Source of the DNA: Lewinellaceae bacterium SD302
Lineage (GTDB): Bacteria; Bacteroidota; Bacteroidia; Chitinophagales; Saprospiraceae
DNA: 64,000 bases
Direction: 5' to 3'
NCBI GenBank assembly: GCA_002591745.1
Contig: PDLQ01000011.1
Location: 62,001 to 126,000, forward strand
The notes under the pieces were generated by a model. The model searched no databases. It was not told where the DNA came from and worked only from the letters and a program-made list of their open reading frames with translations. The position numbers and the translations under genes were made by a program. The stretch's first letter is position 1. Every line of letters starts with the position of its first letter. Positions 58,811-64,000 of the stretch are shown here, in pieces.

Positions 58811-61800
58811 TTAATTACAGTCTGAAGGGCGGTCTTTAGCCAAAAACACCTTGATCGGTGAACTGACGTCCAGCATGCGGCCGGCGGCCGGTTCGGTTTT
58901 GTAGATATAGGCATCGTCACGGCGGGTAACGTCATTGGCCATGTAGCCTTCTACTTCACCGATGACAAGGCTGGTACCGCTGACAATGAAAACGGCCTCA
59001 CTGTACCTGCGGCAGACAATATTCGGAACTTTAACTTCTCCGGTCTGACGTACAGTGACAACGAAGTTCAATTTGGCTCCTTGGGGAACCTTAACGCCAC
59101 GGCGCAAATCTTCGTCGGTAATCTTTTCATCTTCAAAGAAGAAATGGAGAATGGTGTTTTCTTCCTGTTTGGGGTCGTAAACCTGGTCGCTAACGACGTA
59201 CTGAATTTTCAAAGCGTCCAGTTTGCGGGTGTACTGCTCGTAGTCATAATTACCTACCAGCGGCGGCAAAGATACCTGCGGAGCCTCGCTGCTCAGGGTC
59301 GTCAGGTAAATCGAGCGGTTGCTCTTCACCAGACTCCCGGCGCGTGGTGTTTGCTGGACGACCAGCCCCGGCTCCCGAAATGGATCGAAGGGCCCCTCGA
59401 TAACTTTGATCGTCAAGTCTTTGGCGTCAGCAATTTTATGTGCTTCGTCGATGCTGATGTCTACGAAATCAGGGAGTTCAATACCTTCCCCATGGTTGGT
59501 ATAAAGAGGTAAAAAAGCCCGCAAAAGCATAAATCCAACAATCAGCCCCAGCACCAATACGCCGAGGTTGCGCCAGAAATAACTATTGAGTACGAAATCT
59601 TTAGTGGCCAGCAGATACCGTTTCCAGTTGGGCTGATCGTCCGTAAATTTACTGTCAGGCTGATCGACGTATTCCGTTTCCTGATAAGCCGGTTCGGTTT
59701 CCAGGTCGGTTTCGGAATATTGGGTTGGTTCATTCGTCATCGTGGAAGCTATAACGGTTTTTTGGCGTACGTCCGTATGATCACGGGCGGGAGAAAGAGT
59801 AGGGGTTGTTCCGGAGCGGCGTTCTTCGCGCCGGCGGCCGAAGGTCAGCAACTGGTCGATGAAACCATAGGGCTGATAACCAGCAATGGCTGCCTGGTGA
59901 AAAATAGCCGTAGCCGGGGTAATGCCGGGCAGACTATTGATCTCGATCACGAGTGTTTCCACCCGCCCATCGGCGTAAATACGCACGAAGGCATCGATAC
60001 GGCAATAACCGGTCACCCCCATCAATTGTGCGGCCCGGCAGAGGTCTGCTTTTACTTTCGGGGCGATTTCATCGTAGCTGAAGCGATCCGTGTACAGTCG
60101 GGCGGGGGTCAGGTTCTGTCCTTCGCCCGCAAGGAACTTCTCTTCCAGACTCAGGATAGCACCACTGGCCAGGGCTTCACTGGGCTCGAAAAGTTCGTAA
60201 TAATAGTCGCCATTTTGACTATCAATGTAGCAATGTTCTTTCCCAAGGACCGGAGGCGGCGGGCTTCCAAAATGAGTGACCAGGCCACCAGTGATCTCCA
60301 GAAATTTTTCGGCACCTTTAGCTTCGATGAGTTCTTCGAAAAGAACCTGGGTCTTGACCGGAAATTCCTCCTTGGCTTTCAACTTTAGTTCCCGGCGGGC
60401 CGCAGCCTCATCCAGGTCATCAACTAAAAAGATCAGGCGGCAATAGGCGTGTAATTCATCCCGCCCCCTAATGAGCATGACCGCCGAACTGCAACCGTCA
60501 TCCACCGGTTTGGCGATAAAAGGGTATCCGAGTCTACCTTCCACCGTTTCGTAGAATTTTTCCTCGTCAGACAGAAAACCGGCCTTCTCCATTAGCAGTT
60601 GATCGGCAACGGGCAGGCCGGCCTCCTTCAGCGTTTGCAGGGTCTTGTACTTGTTGATCGTCCGGCTGGAACTCTTCACCCCGGAGCCGTTGTAGGGAAT
60701 CCCCCGGGCATCCAGTTGCATTTGTACCTGACCATCCTCTCCCGGCCGCCCGTGCAGGGCAATGAATACTTCGTCCACCTCTTTGGACAGGCGGTCCCAA
60801 TTGGTTTCTTGCGGTGAGAAAACCACGTTCGGGTCGGCGTAAATGGCCGTGATCGGTTTACACTCTCTGCGGATACCCGCCAGTACGGGGTGGTCTTTGA
60901 ATTGCAAGACTTTCTCCCGAATGTCGTCGGCGTTGTCCTTCAGCAGCAGATTGATGGGGAGCTGGTGAAGTTCGTAAGCACTGGAACTGCCAGCCTTACC
61001 ATCCGCCACGGCTACTTTAGCTGCGGTGGTCGTCGCCAGTCCCTCGGAGTTATCAGCCAAACCAGTCAGAAAAACCGGGATCGGCGTGTACTTATCACTG
61101 CTGGCCAACTTCTCAAATACGTTGCGACCACTCTCTACGCTGATGTGGCGCTCGAAACTGGTGCCACCCAGTAAGACGGCTACTTTGATGCGATCATCCG
61201 CTGCGGCTCGTAATGCCTTTACCGCCCCGTCGAGTTGCTGCATGAGTTCCCCGGCAAATTCGTTACCCTCCGCTAATCGCTCCTGGAGCGAAGCTCGTAA
61301 AATATAGGTCAGGAACTGACTGGGATTAAGTCCGATCTCCGCTGCCTGGTGAAAAAAGAAGGAAGACGGCAGCATCCCGGAGGTAGTATTCGGGTCGTTG
61401 AGGAAGATTTCACCGGCCGCCGTATGAAAACCGTCAATGCGGGCGTAGGTGGCGAAACCCAATTCGGTGAACAGCCGTTCGGTTTCCCGGCGAATCGCCT
61501 CAATGCGATCGTTCGGCAGGTCAATCGGCGTGATCTTGCGGCTGAGGCCCGGCAAATACTTGCTACGGTAATCGAAAACCTCGGAGCCTTTGACAATCTC
61601 GGTAGGGGGTAGGGCCACGCAGCCACCATCGGGCGTTCGCAGTACGATGGTGCTGAATTCCTTCCCATCAATAAACCCTTCCAGAATAACCCGGCTTTCG
61701 TTTTCGTGGGCTTCCAGAATGACAAGGCCGCCGGGGTCGGTCTGAGACTTGCTGTCCAGGTAACGGAGCAATTCTTCGGGATGGTATATGGTGAGGCGAT

Positions 61801-62626
61801 GATCGCCGTGGGTAGCGTCGAGGGGGTAACCCAATCCATCCCGGATGTCACTGAGAAAACGTACGTATTCGAGGCGATCAAAACTGCTGCGAGCTGCCCA
61901 TTCCGATAGTAAGATCACCTCCCGGAAAAAGGCGCGGTTCATGGCGGTTTCGAAACCCTCCATACCGGCATCCTCGCTAATGATGGATACACCAATGCTA
62001 CTGCCCTGATTAGCCGGGCGGATGACCAGCGGCCAACCGATCTTTGCTACGGCCAGAGCGTAGAGGTCGTTGAGGTCCCCATTCAGGTAAGCTTCGCGGG
62101 TGACCACTTCGATGGGAGGAGTTGCAAAATCCAACTTGCCCATCAGCTCCTTCTGCAGGGCCTTATCTATCCCGATACGGCTGGCTTCCACTCCACTGCC
62201 GGTGTAGGGTAAACCCAGACGATCCAGCTCGCTTTGCAGAACGCCATCTTCCCCGTAGATCCCGTGCAGAGCCAGGAAGGCTACGTCGATGATCTCATTT
62301 AGTTCAAATTTACGGATCCGGCGGCCGACGGATTTGGCCAGTCGCTCGAAGTCCATTTCCGACTGGGGGAGCAGACTCTCCTGGTAAACCTGGAAGCCAT
62401 TGGGAGAGTCCGGCAATTCGCTGACCGGCGGAAAGAAATCGCGGATACTGCCTTTGTACAGATATTCCCAATCGAGGAGGTACCAGTTGCGGTAGCTGTC
62501 CACGAAAATCGGGACGGCCTCGAAGAGGCGTTTGTTCAGGTTATCGTAAACGGTGCGGCCGCCAGCGAAAGAAATCTCACGTTCGCGGGAGGGGCCACCG
62601 AAAAAGATGCCGACACTAATACTCAT
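58811..62626 (-). CDS. Tandem Ddl-like ATP-grasp protein fused to a membrane-anchored PASTA segment
   Basis: This 1271-residue open frame contains two D-Ala-D-Ala-ligase-like halves, a linker, one membrane helix and PASTA domains. Half 1 (about 1-465): GGPSREREISFAGG, LALHGIYGEDGVLQ, RPANQGSSIGVS, and FLNDPNTTSGM where true ligases have E.NT.PGM. Half 2 (about 478-925): LLGGTSFERHISVESG, IALHGRPGEDGQVQ, KPVDDGCSSAV, and canonical VIEINSLPGIT. Each half departs from the consensus at different places. The helix is at about 1021-1041 and is followed by about three PASTA domains (from about 1049). In most Bacteroidota a ligase and a PASTA protein are separate neighbours. Met963 (59740) would be a natural start for the PASTA part, so this may be a true fusion or two genes joined by a lost stop. 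It should make D-Ala-D-Ala and sense or bind peptidoglycan. Confidence 0.85.
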   Translation of the reverse strand: MSISVGIFFGGPSREREISFAGGRTVYDNLNKRLFEAVPIFVDSYRNWYLLDWEYLYKGSIRDFFPPVSELPDSPNGFQVYQESLLPQSEMDFERLAKSVGRRIRKFELNEIIDVAFLALHGIYGEDGVLQSELDRLGLPYTGSGVEASRIGIDKALQKELMGKLDFATPPIEVVTREAYLNGDLNDLYALAVAKIGWPLVIRPANQGSSIGVSIISEDAGMEGFETAMNRAFFREVILLSEWAARSSFDRLEYVRFLSDIRDGLGYPLDATHGDHRLTIYHPEELLRYLDSKSQTDPGGLVILEAHENESRVILEGFIDGKEFSTIVLRTPDGGCVALPPTEIVKGSEVFDYRSKYLPGLSRKITPIDLPNDRIEAIRRETERLFTELGFATYARIDGFHTAAGEIFLNDPNTTSGMLPSSFFFHQAAEIGLNPSQFLTYILRASLQERLAEGNEFAGELMQQLDGAVKALRAAADDRIKVAVLLGGTSFERHISVESGRNVFEKLASSDKYTPIPVFLTGLADNSEGLATTTAAKVAVADGKAGSSSAYELHQLPINLLLKDNADDIREKVLQFKDHPVLAGIRRECKPITAIYADPNVVFSPQETNWDRLSKEVDEVFIALHGRPGEDGQVQMQLDARGIPYNGSGVKSSSRTINKYKTLQTLKEAGLPVADQLLMEKAGFLSDEEKFYETVEGRLGYPFIAKPVDDGCSSAVMLIRGRDELHAYCRLIFLVDDLDEAAARRELKLKAKEEFPVKTQVLFEELIEAKGAEKFLEITGGLVTHFGSPPPPVLGKEHCYIDSQNGDYYYELFEPSEALASGAILSLEEKFLAGEGQNLTPARLYTDRFSYDEIAPKVKADLCRAAQLMGVTGYCRIDAFVRIYADGRVETLVIEINSLPGITPATAIFHQAAIAGYQPYGFIDQLLTFGRRREERRSGTTPTLSPARDHTDVRQKTVIASTMTNEPTQYSETDLETEPAYQETEYVDQPDSKFTDDQPNWKRYLLATKDFVLNSYFWRNLGVLVLGLIVGFMLLRAFLPLYTNHGEGIELPDFVDISIDEAHKIADAKDLTIKVIEGPFDPFREPGLVVQQTPRAGSLVKSNRSIYLTTLSSEAPQVSLPPLVGNYDYEQYTRKLDALKIQYVVSDQVYDPKQEENTILHFFFEDEKITDEDLRRGVKVPQGAKLNFVVTVRQTGEVKVPNIVCRRYSEAVFIVSGTSLVIGEVEGYMANDVTRRDDAYIYKTEPAAGRMLDVSSPIKVFLAKDRPSDCN

Positions 62627-62662
62627 ACTGTTGCTTTACCAAGCCAGGATGGGCTCGGTGGG

Positions 62663-62670
62663 CAAAGGTA
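62663..62670 (-). promoter_or_regulatory. Putative -7 box for the Ddl/PASTA gene
   Basis: The minus strand reads TACCTTTG, a match to TAnnTTTG, 37 bases before the start at 62626. Confidence 0.45.
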
Positions 62671-62682
62671 AGGATTGCGGAT

Positions 62683-63336
62683 TCAATCTTTACCGCCGTA
62701 TTTAGCTACCAGTTCTTCCACCAGATACAAGCCGGGGTGCTTGGGTGGGTCCATCTTATCAATGCGGTCCTTGACGTTGGCGTAGAGGTCGCTTAGTTTG
62801 ATCGTCAGATCAAGGGACTGGATGGTGAATTCAGCGTCGAGGCCCTCGTGATCGTCGATCCGCCAGAGATCACTGTCCGGATGACGGTAGCTGGACTCTA
62901 CAGCGAATTTATCCTGATAGATCAGCAGATAATTCTGCAGCGAAGGGAGCTTGCGATAGCGGTGAAACTTGGGACCGCGATCACTATTCTTCGAAGAACT
63001 TGAAATGACTTCAACGATCAACGTAGGATTGCCGATTGCTCCGGTAATCTCTTCCGAATGTTCTACTTCACCACAAACTACCGAGGCATCCGGGTAGACA
63101 TAGGTGTTTTCCTGGGCAATTTCAATTTTCATTTCGGAATTGAAAGTCATGCAAGATTTCCCCTTAAGTCCATTAAAAAGCATTGCGGAAACATCCATAC
63201 ACAATACTGAATGCTCAAACGTCCCACCCGCCATCATGCGCAGATTGCCGTTGAAGTATTCAATCTTTTCCTGGGAGTTGGCTTCAACCTCCTGATATTC
63301 TTTGGGGCTGATCCATTTTTTGGCGGGCTGTTCCAT
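62683..63336 (-). CDS. Uma2-family (DUF820) nuclease-like protein
   Basis: This 217-residue protein fits the Uma2/DUF820 family, a PD-(D/E)xK nuclease fold. The N-terminal MEQPAKKWISPKEYQEVE..., the strand VYPDASVVCG with Asp, and NPTLIVEVISSSSKNSDRGPKFHRY with the Glu-x-(Lys/Ser) and Arg-Lys set are the family core. Its role in most bacteria is unknown; many copies occur in cyanobacteria and mobile contexts. The sequence is more AT-rich and has different codon use from its neighbours, suggesting transfer. A TATCTTTG box lies 17 bases upstream. Confidence 0.85.
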   Translation of the reverse strand: MEQPAKKWISPKEYQEVEANSQEKIEYFNGNLRMMAGGTFEHSVLCMDVSAMLFNGLKGKSCMTFNSEMKIEIAQENTYVYPDASVVCGEVEHSEEITGAIGNPTLIVEVISSSSKNSDRGPKFHRYRKLPSLQNYLLIYQDKFAVESSYRHPDSDLWRIDDHEGLDAEFTIQSLDLTIKLSDLYANVKDRIDKMDPPKHPGLYLVEELVAKYGGKD

Positions 63337-63352
63337 AAATCATCGCTTTCAC

Positions 63353-63360
63353 CAAAGATA
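63353..63360 (-). promoter_or_regulatory. Putative -7 box for the Uma2 gene
   Basis: The minus strand reads TATCTTTG, 17 bases before the start codon, which would give a very short leader. Confidence 0.4.
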
Positions 63361-63367
63361 ACGGAAT

Positions 63368-64000
63368 TTACTCCGGTGGAGTTGCGTAAGGAACAGCCGG
63401 CAACCTCCAGTAACCTCGCTCGTTTACCTGTCTTAACGGAAACTCGGTCCAGGGAGTAACGAAAAGAGTATCCGAGGCGAGTTGGTCTGCTTTTGTCGCC
63501 GGATCGGAGAGGGGAAGTAAAGTGACGGGGCGGTCAGTTTCAGTGGCCGACTGGATCAGTGTTTCGTAGGGCAAGCCCCAGTCCATTTTAAGTAGCTCCT
63601 GATTGAGGGTGCCGGGATCAATTACTTGCCTTTGATCGGTGGCGGCGGCGCTGAGTTCACGGAGATAATCGACACGGGCCGAATAATCTTCGCTGTTCCA
63701 GGCAATCAGACCGAGACGAGCAGTGAAGAAGATCGCCCAGAAGATCAAGGCAAGGTTTAACCAACCAGCATTGCTACTTTGATAGCCAACACCCTTTCTC
63801 CACAAGGGAAAAACTTCCACAATCAAAGGCACCAGTAGAAAAGCCAGCAAAGGATAATAATTCACCTCGGCATAGAAGCGGTGTTCGGCCGCCGGGTCGC
63901 CGATGGCGTTCAGCAGCATGAACCCCATTGTCGCCAGCCAGAGCAATGCCGTACCCCAAAACTGTTTTTTACGCAACAACCAGCCGCTGACCAGCAACAG
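63368..64000 (-). CDS. C-terminal part of a multi-pass membrane protein (cut by window edge)
   Basis: The frame is open to the right-hand edge, so only the last about 210 residues are seen and the start lies outside the window. Three or four hydrophobic segments (ALLWLATMGFMLLNAIG, YYPLLAFLLVPLIVEVF, LNLALIFWAIFFTARLGLIAW) are followed by a soluble C-terminal part of about 95 residues. HRFYAEVNYYPLLAF resembles the last helices of glycosyltransferase-39-like membrane proteins, but I cannot assign a family. A copy of the dispersed decamer (63772-63781) is read as QSSNAG. Confidence 0.6.
   Translation of the reverse strand: MLLVSGWLLRKKQFWGTALLWLATMGFMLLNAIGDPAAEHRFYAEVNYYPLLAFLLVPLIVEVFPLWRKGVGYQSSNAGWLNLALIFWAIFFTARLGLIAWNSEDYSARVDYLRELSAAATDQRQVIDPGTLNQELLKMDWGLPYETLIQSATETDRPVTLLPLSDPATKADQLASDTLFVTPWTEFPLRQVNERGYWRLPAVPYATPPE
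63772..63781 (-). repeat. Dispersed decamer CAAAGTAGCA
   Basis: Exact copy on the minus strand, preceded by TAT and followed by ATG, within the membrane protein gene and read as YQSSN. Confidence 0.7.

Noticed and set aside
9159-63781. Decamer as a Chi-like or FtsK-orienting (KOPS) sequence
   Set aside because: Copies are six on each strand with no visible skew, whereas such signals are strongly oriented. A whole-genome skew test would settle it.
1-64000. tRNA, rRNA, riboswitch or integrase/attachment sites
   Set aside because: Intergenic stretches were read for cloverleaf, conserved rRNA and common riboswitch patterns; none was convincing. A covariance-model search could still find small RNAs.

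Overview
The window reads as chromosome from a Bacteroidota bacterium, most likely of the Saprospiria (Lewinella-like). The reasons are a type IX secretion system (T9SS) translocon gene of SprA type, a PorP/SprF-type protein next to a SprB-like protein with a type B sorting domain, several secreted proteins with type A or B T9SS sorting domains, SprB-like repeats, a GYDIA-type GHMP kinase beside a class II HMG-CoA reductase, and many promoters with the Bacteroidota -7 box TAnnTTTG. The genus is an inference. No tRNA, rRNA, CRISPR array, prophage or insertion sequence was recognised.

Layout. 1-10.4 kb (mostly minus strand): a frameshifted uracil-DNA glycosylase family gene, sprA (T9SS outer-membrane translocon), ruvA, a roughly 180-bp palindromic dispersed repeat, and a Gfo/Idh/MocA oxidoreductase. 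10.5-20.4 kb (plus): a di-haem cytochrome c peroxidase-like lipoprotein and a 2636-residue secreted protein made of dockerin-like, Kazal-like, PPC-like, about 15 SprB-like, PKD and cohesin-like modules ending in a type A sorting domain. 20.6-31.9 kb: pgeF-like gene, an acidic conserved protein, a TspO-like membrane protein, DUF2237, a metzincin lipoprotein overlapping two SDR genes, an iodotyrosine-deiodinase-like nitroreductase, a META-domain lipoprotein, a flavin reductase family protein, a large zinc metalloprotease and a TraB/GumN protein. 32.2-43.2 kb: Bax-inhibitor-1 family, a second palindromic repeat, radA, a GxxExxY protein, an IscA-type protein, aminopeptidase P, a DJ-1/PfpI protein, an orphan contractile-injection-system tube protein, hemF with palindromes in front of it, an ArsC-family protein, a nucleoside phosphorylase, a BioD-like/DRTGG protein and a haem-binding protein. 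43.3-50.2 kb (plus): lnt, a BamA/TamA-like protein, and a SprB-like/SprF-like pair. 50.2-53.6 kb (minus): a mevalonate-pathway operon (idi2, HMG-CoA reductase, GHMP kinase). 53.7-64 kb: cbpA/cbpM-like pair, SPOR protein, rhodanese, a T9SS cargo protein, a 1271-residue fusion of two Ddl-like ATP-grasp halves with a membrane-anchored PASTA segment, a Uma2 nuclease-like gene and a membrane protein cut by the window edge.

Functional themes. Envelope biogenesis dominates: SprA and SprF are export and attachment machinery for cargo found in the same window (the giant protein, the SprB-like protein, the 828-residue protein); Lnt, BamA-like, PgeF-like, SPOR and the Ddl/PASTA fusion act on lipoproteins, outer membrane and peptidoglycan. 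Haem (hemF, haem-binding and di-haem proteins), Fe-S (IscA-type) and isoprenoid supply are also represented.

The most unusual signal is not a gene. The decamer CAAAGTAGCA occurs 12 times exactly (six per strand, counted by eye; about 0.1 expected by chance), in genes and between them, in several reading frames. Inverted copies bound the two palindromic elements at 9.2 and 33.3 kb, and a related end closes a 42-bp repeat lying in frame inside lnt and the GHMP kinase gene. Other points worth checking are the Ddl-Ddl-PASTA fusion, the orphan tube protein, the palindromes before hemF and a two-module higher-order repeat in the giant protein.
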